Assembly: GCA_965240325.2 (NCBI GenBank)
Contig: OZ251228.1
Coordinates: 2,852,001-2,916,000, forward strand
Source of the DNA: Rebecca billardiae RCC1528
Lineage: Eukaryota; Haptophyta
Direction: 5' to 3'
Length of the DNA: 64,000 bases
A model generated the notes under the pieces. The model searched no databases, had not been told where the DNA came from, and was given only the letters and a program-made list of their open reading frames with translations. A program made the position numbers and the translations under genes. Numbering within the stretch: position 1 is the stretch's first letter; the number at the start of each line of letters is the position of its first letter. Positions 1 through 10,939 of the stretch are shown here, piece after piece.

Positions 1-1139
1 CGCTAGGGTACATGTCACCTGCGCCCGCCGCTGGCTCGCGCCTGCGCGCTCTCCTCCGCCGGCTGCGGCCCTTGCGAGCGCTCGCTGTGTCCCGCGCCGG
101 TTCCAAGGAGTCGCGGAAGCATGGTTGCGCGGCCAGCGAAGTGCGGCGTTTGCGGCTTCGCGCGCGCGCGCGCGACGCAGCGAATGGCTCGCGCGAGCTG
201 ACCACCCAGTACCGCTCGCCGCGTGCGACACGTTCCGACCGTCTGCCCCGCGCTCGACGACGAGGAGCGCTGCTCAGACACCGTGCTTGGTAGACGGGTC
301 GGCGCTCGGCAGCCGCGCGTCGTCGCGCAGAAGAGGCCGCGCGTGGCCGCCGCAGCTGCAGTGAAATGTGGCCTAGATCCAAATCGTGTCATGAGTTGCG
401 GAAGAACGCGTGCCTCGCCTCAGCGGTCACTGTTGCCCGTGCATGGCGCGCGGCACGCAAGTTGTCTTCAGAAAGTGTCCCGAGATCACGCGCCGCCACC
501 GATCGTAGCGGCGTGAGCCGTTGCGCGGAAGAGCTGCGCTCAAGAGCCTCGTGCATGTGTCCTCCGCGCGCTACCAGAGCCACTCCATCGAGTGCTTTAA
601 GTCGCCTACCGATGGAGTACGATTGGTTCTAAGTTCAAGGCCACTGCCAACAGCACGAGCAGATGTGTGGCCTGGAGCTCATATCGAGTCGCTCGATCTT
701 GAGTTCGGCGTGATCGCTGAGGCGAGGCACGCGTCCTTCCGCAACTCATGACACGATTTGGATCTAGGCCACATTTCACTGCAGCTGCGGCGGCCACGCG
801 CGGCCTCTTCTGCGCGACGACGCGCGGCTGCCGAGCACCGACCCGTCTACCAAGCACGGTGTCTGAGCAGCGCTCCTCGTCGTCGAGCGCGGGGCAGACG
901 GTCGGAACGTGTCGCACGCGGCGAGCGGTACTGGGTGGTCAGCTCGCGCGAGCCATTCGCTGCGTCGCGCGCGCGCGCGCGAAGCCGCAAACGCCGCACT
1001 TCGCTGGCCGCGCAACCATGCTTCCGCGACTCCTTGGAACCGGCGCGGGACACAGCGAGCGCTCGCAAGGGCCGCAACCGGCGGAGGAGAGCGCGCAGGC
1101 GCGAGCCAGCGGCGGGCGCAGGTGACATGTACCCTAGCG
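1..1139. repeat. Large inverted repeat (two ~430-bp arms, ~280-bp spacer)
   Basis: Positions 1-430 are the reverse complement of about 710-1139 with only a few mismatches (for example near 409 and 425). Position 1 pairs with 1139. Identity stops abruptly at about 430/710, leaving a unique spacer at 431-709. The left arm begins at the window edge, so the arms may extend further out. No transposase is visible. Open frames in the arms are mirror images of each other and look non-coding. It could be a foldback element or an inverted duplication. Confidence 0.9.
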
Positions 1140-1417
1140 CCGGTGCGCACGCGCTCGCGACGACCTGTCGCGCGCGCTGCGGGCAGCGAGCGCGCGCGAG
1201 AGCGCCGGCGCGCGCTCCCGCCCGCCGCCGCCTCGAAAGCGCGATCTCGCAGTCAACTCCGTATGATCTCGCGGCGCGGCTGAGGTTTTCACTGGCGACC
1301 GGCGTAAGCCTCGCCAGGGTCCCTCAGCGAGTCAGCGGTCCTCTCCGTTATGATATCGCGGCCAAAGATCGCTCGCCGCTCGCGGTCCCTCTAGCCGAAA
1401 ACCCACGTCCGGCCTGC

Positions 1418-2191
1418 ATGGCGTCGACGGTGACCAATGCGACGGAGGCGCAGCGCAAAGCGGCGTACGAGGCGCACCGCACGCACTTGCCGCGTCTGTC
1501 GCCGTGGCCGGAATCGCGTCTTCGCGAGTCGGCGACTGAGGCGACAGCGCGGTACAACCGTTCCAAAGCGATCATCCACAGAGAGATGCAACGTCGCGCG
1601 TGCAAGATCGCCGCGCCATCCTCCACCATGGCACGGGCGCTGCGAGAGGAGGCCGACGTCGTGAAACCAGTGGCACATGCGCTGCGCTTCCAGTGCCTGC
1701 TCGAGCAGCTCGTGCCCACCCGCGATCGCGAGTGGCACACGCTCTCGCACTGCGCGCGCGCGCACCACCGAGAGCTCCTCATACCGCCAAACGTGCGAGT
1801 GCCGGACCTGTCGCGCGGAGCGGCGAGCGCCGACGAGCGCTTGGACCTGGACGCGCTGTTGCGCAGCGTGGCGGCCGTGCACGACGCCGACGCGACCTTC
1901 GCCGAGCCCATCGTGCCCGGAGCGGACATTGGCATCCTCGCGACACACGATCTCAGCTGGCAGCACGAGGAGATGCGCACAATCTCCTCTGGCGGATTCG
2001 TTGGCGGCGAGGCGCTCGACTACGTCATCGCGGTCGAGATGCGGCACATGCAGCGCGTACGCGCGCTCGCGCGGAGCAACGGGCTGCCCGCCCCGCCCCG
2101 CGTGCTGCACGTTCCCTCGTGGGTGTGGACCTTGCTGATGGGCGCAGGCGTGTACGTGTGGGAGAAGGTGGCAGACATCTTTGCGCTCTAG
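1418..2191 (+). CDS. Hypothetical protein, 257 aa
   Basis: I do not recognise this family. The frame is open from inside the upstream inverted repeat, but the part before 1418 is low-complexity Arg/Ala sequence, so I chose the ATG at 1418, where the composition becomes protein-like. The product is mixed alpha-type and rich in Arg, Glu and His. Its C-terminal ~25 residues contain a short hydrophobic, Trp-rich stretch (SWVWTLLMGAGVYVWEKV) that could be a tail anchor or membrane-associated helix. The next gene, at 2845, is on the opposite strand and convergent. The last ~95 bp of this gene are duplicated immediately downstream. No intron is needed. Whether it is functional is uncertain. Confidence 0.5.
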   Translation: MASTVTNATEAQRKAAYEAHRTHLPRLSPWPESRLRESATEATARYNRSKAIIHREMQRRACKIAAPSSTMARALREEADVVKPVAHALRFQCLLEQLVPTRDREWHTLSHCARAHHRELLIPPNVRVPDLSRGAASADERLDLDALLRSVAAVHDADATFAEPIVPGADIGILATHDLSWQHEEMRTISSGGFVGGEALDYVIAVEMRHMQRVRALARSNGLPAPPRVLHVPSWVWTLLMGAGVYVWEKVADIFAL

Positions 2192-2287
2192 GCACATATA
2201 GCGCGTACCCGCGCTCGCGCGGAGCAACGGGCTACCCGCCCCGCCCCGCGTGCTGCACATTCTCTCGTGGGTGTGGGCCTCGCTGAT
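2192..2287 (+). repeat. Tandem duplicate of the 3' end of the preceding gene
   Basis: This stretch repeats about 2046-2143, within the coding 3' end of the gene ending at 2191, with roughly ten substitutions. It lies directly after the stop codon. The shared run starts near GCACAT and ends at CTGATG. Confidence 0.85.
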
Positions 2288-2844
2288 GCGCATACACTAT
2301 TAATACTCTAAGAGTACAGACGACCGTGAGACGTGTGTACATCACGTCGGGGAGCCAACTTCACGTGTCACTGGTCCTTGCACTCGACTGTCCGTCACCC
2401 ACGGCCACGAGCGAATGTGGAAAGACGCGAACCCGCAAAGGATACATTGCGACAGCACTGGCACGGCCCGCCGACCCCCCCGCCCGCCAGGGCAGAGTTT
2501 ATTATTAATAATAATATTCGCAGCAGCACGCTGCCACTAGTCATACGGTGCAAGCACTAGCAGGCGCCGCAAGCCGACTCGGCGGCGCAAGTGCCGGCGG
2601 GACGTGCGCGTCATTATGCTGCATATGACAGGCGCCTTCATCAGCCTCGATGCAGTATCAGCTGCTGATGATGCGCGCGCAGTGTTCTCACACTTGCCAG
2701 GCGACTCGTCGCTGGACGGGACGACGCTGGCGGATGATGATGCTGATGATTGCTGCTGCTGGGCAAATGTCCTGACTGGCCGCACGGTCTGCGCAATCGA
2801 GTCGTCGGCTGACGCGTCTTCACAAGGGCTGGGTCAGCCGCCGA
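2288..2844. other. Convergent intergenic region
   Basis: This lies between two convergent genes. It is less GC-rich than the flanking genes and has short AT-rich patches (around 2506-2520), probably 3' untranslated and termination sequence. I see no coding frame with protein-like composition. Confidence 0.5.
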
Positions 2845-5800
2845 CTAGAAGTCCGAGGTCGTGATGCCGAAGGCCACGAGCTCGCTCTTGCGCATCTTGT
2901 GCGTGCTCTCGAAATAGCGTGTGTCGAGCGCGTTCTGGGGCGCGGGCGGCGCCGCGGTGCGGGCGGGCGGCTGAGTCGAGCGTCCGCGCGCGGCGCGGGC
3001 GCGCGCGCCGGGCGCCGGGAGCGGCGCGCGCGCACCTGCAGCTCGGGGTTCCAGGGCGGCTGGTACTGGAACTGCGTGAGCTTCTCAAAGTCGATGGGCG
3101 CGAAGAAGGGGTGCTCGTACAGCTCCTGCGCGCCGCGCACGCGGCAGCCGATCCGGTGCTCCACGCGGCGCTCGAGCAGCTGCGTGATCACGTCCTGCAG
3201 CTCAGGCGACACGCGGTACACGCCAATGTCAAAGCGCAGCCGGTAGTTGGGGTTGAGGATGTTCTGGCACACCTTGAACGGGGGCATCTCGTGGTTCATC
3301 GTGCCGTCGGGCTCGACGTTGAACGACGCGCAGCCGATCGCCATCTCGTACAGGAACACGCCGAACGCCCAGTAGTCCACCTCGAAGTTGTGCCCCTGCA
3401 CGGTGAGCATCTCGGGCGAGAGGTACGCGTTGGTGCCACACACCGTGTACGTGCGCGCGGCCGTGCGCTTGGCGAAGCCTGCGCGGCGCGGCGCGGGTGG
3501 GCGGGCGCGGGTGAGCGCGCGCGGGTCTCGCCCGCGTGCCTCGCGCCGCCGCCCCTGCCGCCGCCTCCGCCTCGCGCGCCCGCGGTGCTCCGCACCAAAG
3601 TCGACAATCTTGCAGTAGCCGTCCGCGGTGATGACGACGTTCTCGGGCTTGAGGTCGCGGTACATGTAGCCGTCGTCGTGCATGGCGTGGAGGGCGGAGA
3701 GCACGCACGCGCCGTAGAAGCGCACGCTGTCCTCGCGCAGCACCTGGTGCTCCTGCCGCAGCAGGAAGGAGAAGAGCTCGCCGCCCAGCCCCGCCTCCAT
3801 CACGAGCAGCAGGTGCGTCTTTGTCTTGTGCGTCGCGTAGAGCCGCACGATGAACGGGTTGGACGAGTCCTGCATCACGTGGCGCTCCACGTTGATCGCG
3901 TCGTCCTTCTGGTGCTTGCGCAGCCGCGCGAGCTTGATGATCTTCGCCGCGAGCGTGCGCCCCGTCGGCCGGTGCACCACCAGGTACACGGCGCCGTACG
4001 CGCCTTGCCCGATCTTTCGCTCGAACGAGAGGTCCTCGATGCGCATCACGTTGCCGTCCGAGGACGCGCGCGCGCCGAACTCGGCGGCGGCGGCGGAGAG
4101 CGGGCGCTTGCACGGGTAGGTGCGCACGAAGGAGAGCGCCTCGTGCCGCGTCGTCAGGTCGGCGTGGTCCGTGCGGTTCATCGCGAGCAGCGTGCAGTTG
4201 GTCTTGGCGACCAGCTTGTGGCTGGGCGCATCCTCCGGCACAATGGCTGCCGCGCGCGCACGGGCGGACGAGCGCGGGAGGGCGGGCGGGCGGGAGGGCG
4301 GAGGGGGAAGGGCGGTGAGCGCAGACGCGGCGGTGCGGTGCGGTGCGGTGCGGTGCGCGCGGCCCCGCTTCCTCTCCGCCTCCTCCCCCCTGCTCGCGCG
4401 CACTCGTCATGACGTCGTAGAGGCGCGCGACGATGCCCTCGTCCTTCTTGCCATCCGAGTCCTTGGGGGGCGGGTCGCTCTCGCCGCGGATGGAGACGTC
4501 GTCCGAGCGGCGCACGCCCACCTTGCCCGAGACGAGCACCATCAGCGGGTTGCCTCCGGTCTGCGCGCCACGCGGCGCGCGGCGGCGGGTGAGCGCGCGG
4601 GCGGCGGGCGCGCGCGCGCGCGCGCGCGGACCGCGCCGAGCGAGCCGCGCGCCGCGCGGCGCGCACCTTGGAGTCGCCCTTGGCCTTGGCCATCGGGATG
4701 GGCGTGCCCGCGTTGTACTTGACGGGGTGCATCACGAAGCTCGCCGCGTCGAACCCCGCCGTGCTCAGCTGCTTCGCCAGCGCGGGCGTGCACTGCAGCA
4801 GCGAGCGGATGCCCTCGAGCGAGTCAGAGAGCGGCTCGAGCAGCGCCGTGTGCGTGACCACGTCCTGCAGGTAGACGCGGTACCCCTTGCCGTCGGTGGT
4901 GGCGACGGCGTTGGCGGTGCCGGGCGCGAGCCCGCCCGCCAGCTTGAGCTTCGCCGTCGAGTGCTTCGCCACGGCGCGCGCCAGCCCCTGGTTGTGCAGC
5001 GTGACGAGCAGCGCCTCGTCGCCCGGCCGGCCGGCGGCCATCACGTCGCCCTTGGCGAGCTTGTCGGGCGAGATGAAGGCCTGCTGCAGCGACCAGCGGT
5101 ACTCGCCGCCGGCCTGCAGCCCGCCCGACGCGGCGGCGCGGTTCTGGAACTCCACCTCGCCGTGCGTGATGATCAGCAGCTCGCGCGCGCCCATCCCCGA
5201 CTCGATGAGCACCTCGCCCGCCGACCAGGACACGCCGCGCGCCTGCTGCGTGAGCGCGTTCGAGTCCTTGAGGTTGCACAGCACGGGCACGGTGGCGAAC
5301 TCGTTGGTCGCGGAGGTCTCGACGGCGTCGGCCTCGTAGCCCTCGGCGATCACGTTCTCGTACGCCAGCCGCGGCACCGCGAGCACGCGCGAGTCCCCCT
5401 CGGCGATCACCGTCGCCGTGCGCGTCGTCTTGTAGAGCAGGGCCATGTCGCCCACCCAGCCGCCCGAGAGCACGGTCGCGACGTGCACGCCGCGGTCGGC
5501 GTGGCCGGCGGCCTGCGGCTGCTGCGCGCCGGGCGGGTCGGAGGAGCGGTCGGCGCCGTTGTCCGCGCCGTCCTTCTTGTCCCCGTCCTTCTTCTTGCTG
5601 TCCAGCACGTGCACGCTCAGCGTGCCGCGGTGCAGGATGTACATGCGGCCGTCGTCCTCCGCGCCCTGCAGGATGAGCGGCTGCCCCTCCTTCAGCTCGA
5701 CCGTCTCGCAGTTCTTGGTGAGGATGGAGAACTGCGCGTCGGAGAAGTTCTCGAAGAGCCAGTGCTTGGAGAGGGTCTCCTTCAGGAACTTCGCCTCCAG

Positions 5801-6553
5801 CCGGTCGAGCCGCCGCTCCTCCGGCGGCGGCGCGATCGCCGCCTTGCCGCCGCCCTGGAAGGCGATGCGCTCGGGCTGCGACTCGATCACGTTGCGGTGC
5901 CCGCGCCGGCCCGAGTTGGCGGAGACCCACTCGGTGTGGCGCACGACGCCCTGCGCGCCGGGCGCGGTGTCGAGGGTGTGCCGCTCGAGCGCCATCTCCG
6001 CGCGCGAGCGGCCGCGCCTCCCGCCGTTCGACGGCGGCGACTCGCCGCCGCGCGTGCCGGCGCGGCCGCCGCTCGACTCCTCAAAGCCGAGCCGGTGCAC
6101 CGACGGCGACTGCATCATGCCGAGCTGGCGCGCGGCGGCGCCGGCGTCGTCCTGCGAGCGGTAGGTGAGGCGGAGCCGCTCCTCCACCGTGCCGAACGTC
6201 GCGTCGGACACCTTCCCCTTGCTCACCGGCTTGAACGTCGGCTCGGCCGCCTGCTCGGCGAATTGCTTCTCGAGCTCCTCCGACGACTTTCTCCGCCGGT
6301 CGCCCTCCTTGGCGACGGTGGCCGAGATGTCGCCGGGCTTCTTGGTCGGCGCGGAGGCGTCGGCGCGCGGCGCCGAGGCCGCCGCGTCGGGCTTCGCGCT
6401 CCCCCCGTTGCTGCGCGTGGGCGCCATCGCGCCCTTTGGCGGTTGAGTCTGGTTGGTGGTCGCGCTCGCCGAGGGTGAGGATGGGTGGCTCCCCTGGTGC
6501 CCGCTCTCGCTCCCGGAGACGGGACCTGCTGGGGTGCTAGCCGCGCAGCCCAT
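2845..6553 (-). CDS. cGMP-dependent protein kinase (PKG)-like, N-myristoylated
   Basis: An AGC-family Ser/Thr kinase with N-terminal cyclic-nucleotide-binding domains. Exons on the minus strand: 6553-4667, 4560-4404, 4246-3596, 3478-3036, 2934-2845 (3,228 nt, 1,075 aa). All introns are GT-AG and phases are consistent. The start at 6553 gives MGCAAS, a myristoylation plus palmitoylation signal; an upstream in-frame ATG would bury it. cNBD-A (~aa 260-400) keeps a phosphate-binding cassette GWVGDMALLYKTTRTATV: the usual Glu is Asp, and Arg is followed by Thr as in cGMP-selective sites. A second (~410-530) and possible third (~560-700) domain are degenerate. The kinase has IGQGAYGAVY (~753), AAKIIK (~778), YRDLKPEN (~877), DFGFAKR rebuilt across intron 3, GTNAYLSPEM and an AGC C-terminal tail. 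The role is inferred as membrane-tethered cGMP signalling. It shares a divergent promoter with the gene at 7286. Confidence 0.9.
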
Positions 6554-7285
6554 GCGCCCGTGCTCAGCCGTCGGGCCTTCCCCACCTCCAAGCGCTCTGG
6601 AGGGGGCAATGCTCGGCGGAAACGCAGCAAGAAGGTGGTGGGGGGGGGGCGCCACCACTACCTTGCGCTGGGCTGATGCTGTCTGTTGGCGGAGGAGCCC
6701 CTGATGCGTGGAGCGTCCCGCGCCTCGCGTGGAGGGCTCTCGCCCGAGCTTTCACGGCCTCCTATTGGCTGCTCGCGTGATCGAGCCCGTTCCAATGACG
6801 CGCGCAGGACTGTGGCTCGCGCCCACGCCCAAATGTGGGTTGGCAAGGGGCCGGCGCGCTATTGGGCCAATAATCATCCTCGCCAGGGCGCTCGGCAACG
6901 ACCTATGAAGCACGCGCCCTTTTTCGCCCAAATCGCGCCTTGCCATCCCGCGCGACGAGACGGGGTATCGAGAACGGGCCCCAGTTTTCCAACCGGAGCT
7001 CCACTTCTCGCGCAAGAAGTACTCAAATTCCTACTTATCAGAGTTATCATACTACTTATGAAGCGAACAACCCTCTGATGAATAGTTCGGTTCACGCCCT
7101 CTTGTGAAGCTCTGCCGCTGATTGGCCCCGCGCGAGTGCTGCATATCTACTTTATCATACCGTAGCGGAGAGCTTGCTGCTGGTGAGGTAGAGGAAAGTC
7201 CGGCTGCGGACGTGAGACTTGCAATCTCCTCACAGTCGAGATCGTGTAACGGATCGGTCGCTCTGGCGCACTAAAACCGCCACCC
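6554..7285. promoter_or_regulatory. Divergent promoter region with CCAAT boxes
   Basis: This 732-bp stretch separates the kinase (minus) from the IQ protein gene (plus). ATTGG/CCAAT pentamers occur at 6764-6768, 6861-6865, 6867-6871 and 7121-7125. The middle pair forms the palindrome ATTGGGCCAAT. AT content is raised at 7010-7080. These are candidate NF-Y-type sites, and no TATA box is obvious. The assignment rests on motif and position only. Confidence 0.5.
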
Positions 7286-9541
7286 ATGGCGGCATCGGCC
7301 GCGGGTGCAGGCGGCGCCGCGGAGGACGACAGCTACGACGAAGACTTCGAGGGCGGGGAGGTCGACGCGGACGCGGACGAGCACGTTGATGACGATGTCG
7401 ACGAAGTGAGCGATGCCGACGGCGCCGAGGTCGAGCTCGACGACGCGGAGCCTGCGGAGCCGGACGAGGAGGACGACGCCACAGCGCGCGCGCTCGCGGC
7501 TGCGCGGCTGCAGGCGGCGACGCAGAACAAGGCCGAGGTCGAGAAGACGCGGCAGGCAATGGCGATGCTGGAAAGACAGGCGCTTGCGGAGGCGGCGGCC
7601 GCTGACGCGGCTGCCGGCGCCGGCGCGGCTGCCGGAAGCGCCGACGAGACCGACGCGGTCGCGGACGAGGTCGGCGGCGCCCTCAGCGCGGAGGAGGAGG
7701 AGGCGGAGGCGGATGAGGCGGAGGACGGTGGCGGTGCCGGCGTCGTCGGCGGCATGGACGCGGCTGCGGACGATGCCGAGCGCGCCCTCGCCGCCGCGCG
7801 GCTGCAGGCAGCCGCGCGCGGGCGCAAGGCGCGCGCCGAGTACGGACGGCGCCGCACGGGCACCGAGCGCGCTGGCGGTGGGGGCGGGGACGACGCGGTG
7901 GAGGACGAGCTCGGCGATGGCGAGGATGGCGAGGCGGACCGCGCGCTCGCCGCCGCGCGCCTCCAGGCCGCCGCTCGCGGGCGCCACGTGCGCCGATCGC
8001 AATCCCCTCGCCGCGCCAAGCCGGGCGGCGCGCGCGAGGTGGCGGCGGGCGGCGCGGCCGACGCTGACGGCATGTCCGAGGCTGCCGACATCGAGGGGTC
8101 TGCCGACATCGAGGAGCTGCTGCTCGACGGGGAGGCAGACGGCGCGGGCGGCGGGCGCGGCGGCGCCGCGGCCTTGCCCGCCGGCGCGCCGGCCGCCGCA
8201 CGCGCCGCGGCCGCCGACCGGCTGGCGGCCGAGGCGGAGGAGGCGGAGGAGGCGGAGGAGGAGGAGGGCCTCGCGCGCTCCGCCGAGCTGGCGACGGCAG
8301 ACGCAGTGCTCGCAGGGCTGCACTCGGCGGCGGCGGAAGCGGCCCCGGCCGCGCACGCCGCCGCGCCGCCGCGCACGCCGCAGGCCGATGCGGCGGTGGG
8401 GACGGACGACCTGGGCGCGGACGCCGAGCCGCTGGCTGAGATCCAGCTCGTGCCGCCCTCGCCCGCGCGCGCGCGCACGCCGCGCACGCCGGGCGGCACA
8501 CGGATCGAGCACGGCCCGTGGCGGCCGGCGGGCTCGCCGGGCTCGGCGCAGCGCGTGGGCGGCGGGCGCGAGGAGGCGGGCGGCAGCGAGGACCCCGCGG
8601 GCGGCCACCAGGCCGACGCGAGCAGCCCGCCCGGCGGCCGCGGCCGCGGCCGGCTGCGCGCGCGCGGCGCCAAGCGGCGGCCGGGCGGCGGCGCGGCCGG
8701 CTCGGCCGCGCGCCCGCCAGACTCGCGGCCGGTGCCGGGCACGCGCGCGCCGCCGGCTGTCGTGCCCCCGGCCGAGGCCAAGCGGCTCGCCGCGCGGCGC
8801 GTGCGCGAGCGGCTGCGCGCGCACGCGTCGCCGCCGCCGGCCGAGCCGCCCTCCGAGCCGCAGCCGCCGGCGGAGAGGCCCGCGCCCGCCGTCTCGCCCG
8901 ACGAAGCCAAGCGGCTGGCGGCGGCGCGCATCAAGGCCACGCGCGAGGCGCAGCGGCGCGCCGACGCGGCGCGCGCGCTCGACGCGCCGCCGCCGCCGCC
9001 GCCGCCCGACTCGGAGGCGATGGCGCGCGCGGCGAAGCAGCGCCTCGCCGCGTACCGGCGCAAGGAGGCGCGGCGCGTCAGCCAGCTCAGCGCGGAGGAG
9101 GCGCGGCGCGACGAGGCGCTGCGCGCCGAGCTCGAGGCGATGGCGGCAGAGCGCGAGCGGCGCATGGCCGAGCTGGACGCTGAGCGCGCGCGCGAGGTCG
9201 AGGGCGCGCGGCAGCGGCGCGACCGCGAGCGGCAGGCGCGGCACGAGCAGCAGGAGCGGCTGCGGCGCGAGGCGCTCGAGCGCCGCCGCGCCAAGGCGGC
9301 CGCGGCGAACGGCGGCCGCGCCAAGCCGCTGTACGTGCGCATGCAGGAGCAGTATGCGCGCAAGGAGGCGGAGGCGGAGGCGGCGCGCGCGCAGCGGCTG
9401 GACGCGCTGCGCCGCCGCGCCGCGCCGCTCGACCACGAGGAGCTCAAGCGGCGCGCGGCCGAGCACGACCGCGAGGTGGAGGCGCAGCGGGAGATACTCG
9501 CGCGCAGGCACAGGGAGGAGGTGCGTGCGTGCGTGCGTGTG

Positions 9542-9573
<32 letters not shown>

Positions 9574-10579
9574 TGTGCGCGTGCGGCGCAGCGCCTTTGC
9601 GGCACGCACCGCACACGCTGGGGCGCTGCAGCGCGGACGGAGCGCTGAGGGCGGGGAGGCGCGCGCAGCAGCGGCGGCACGCGCAGCCAGCCAGCCAGCC
9701 AGGCAGCCAGCCAGCCCGATGGGCCGGGCGTGGGGAGAGGGGGCGCCGCGGTGCCGCCGTGCGCTGCGCCGCTGCAGCCCGGAGCGGCGCGCGCCCCTCC
9801 ACACCTCCATCCCAGCCTCAGGGCCTCACAGCCGCGCCTGCTGCCCTGCTGCCCTGCTGCCCCGCTGCGGCCCCGCCCCGCCCTGCGTGCGTGCTTGGCA
9901 TGGTCAGATGGTGCACCTGCCCAGACTGCCGCAGTACTACGCGGGGCGCGCGCGCGAGCGCACCCTCGCCGAGGACGACAAGTTTGCACACCGGTGCGTG
10001 CAGTGCAGTGCACTGCAGCACGCCAGCCGTGCACGCGGTGCAAGCGTCCGAGCGCACGCGTGCGCGCGGCAGCGGGGCTGCGGCTCGGGCGGCGGCGAAG
10101 CCCGCCCGGCACCCGCGCGCGCGACGCTCACGCCACCCCGCCCACTCGCGCCCTCCGCCCCGCGCCGCCCACCGCCTCCGCGCGCGCGCAGCTACCAGCA
10201 CTCGCACTCGCACGCGGCCGAGATGGCGGGGCGCAGGCAGCGGTACGCGCAGCTCGTGGGCGAAATGTTTGGCCCGCCCGGCGGCGGCGGCGGCGGTGGT
10301 GGTGGCGAGGACGGCGGCGGGCAGCTGGGGCTGCTGCAGGCGGGCGTGGACTGGGACCGGCTGCACGCGCTCGAGGCGGAGGCGGCGCTGCGCGCGGCGA
10401 CCGTCACCGAGCTCGAGACCGACTCGGCCGCGCACGGCGCGTACGCGCAGCTGCCCGAGCTCGAGCGCACCGACAGGCAGACCGAGCTGTCGCGCGCGTA
10501 CGTGGCCGCGATCAAGGCCAAGCTCGCGCTCGCAGAGGCGATACCCGAGCTGCCCGCCGTTGCCGACGGCCTGCTGTGA
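7286..10579 (+). CDS. IQ-motif / coiled-coil protein, probably cytoskeletal or ciliary
   Basis: Three exons (7286-9520, 9908-9993, 10192-10579), GT-AG, giving 902 aa. The N-terminus is acidic with DDSYDEDFE, reminiscent of axonemal proteins. Three IQ-like segments (ALAAARLQAAxRGRxxR) near aa 68, 165 and 219 suggest calmodulin or light-chain binding. The middle is low-complexity Ala/Pro. From about aa 590 there is a strongly charged coiled coil, then KPLYVRMQEQYARKEAEAE and a C-terminal helical segment (DWDRLHALEAEAAL). Exon 2 was set by continuity (HREE to MVHLPRLPQYYAGR). A later AG at 9933 is an alternative acceptor but would break the frame. No catalytic domain is seen. The ciliary role is an inference from domain style; I could not name an orthologue. 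Confidence 0.7.
9521..9720 (+). repeat. Intronic GTGC and AGCC microsatellites
   Basis: Intron 1 of the IQ gene starts with a run of GTGC units (about 9521-9590) that continues the splice donor motif itself, and carries an AGCC run near 9688-9715. Confidence 0.8.
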
Positions 10580-10939
10580 GCAGTGAGGGCCAGCGTAGAT
10601 CCGCGACTCCGCCCGCACTCGGGACTGCGAAGCGCCCGCAGGGCGTGACTCGGTGCCGACGGCGGCGCGGCCACGGTGACACGTGCTCGCGGCACTACAC
10701 TGGAGAGTGGAGCGGACTGATTGACGCTGCCACTGATACAATGATGCTGCTGACAATACGACCTTCCTCGTCTGCTGAGTGCTGATGGTGCACGTGGACT
10801 GAGTGCGCGGCGACTGATCGGCTCGCGGCCGGATCGACCGGGCGCCATGCCCATCGAATGATCGATTCGAATGCTGTGCAGTGTGTACCGTTACCACTTA
10901 TTGTAACGGCATACTAGGCGCACCTGGTAACCGTACAGT
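10580..10939. other. Intergenic region between two plus-strand genes
   Basis: This 360-bp stretch holds the 3' region of the IQ gene and the promoter of the next gene. Composition becomes more balanced toward 10850-10930. I see no further gene or clear motif. Confidence 0.4.

Noticed and set aside
758-1417. N-terminal extension of the gene at 1418 into the inverted repeat
   Set aside because: The composition is Arg/Ala low complexity and the same sequence is open on the other strand of the left arm, so coding is unlikely.
7189-7215. GAGGAAAGTCCGG resembles the CR-I/P4 motif of bacterial-type RNase P RNA
   Set aside because: No CR-IV/CR-V partner or P4 pairing strand is found in the neighbouring sequence, and it lies just upstream of a start codon in a promoter. 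Probably chance. A covariance-model search would settle it.
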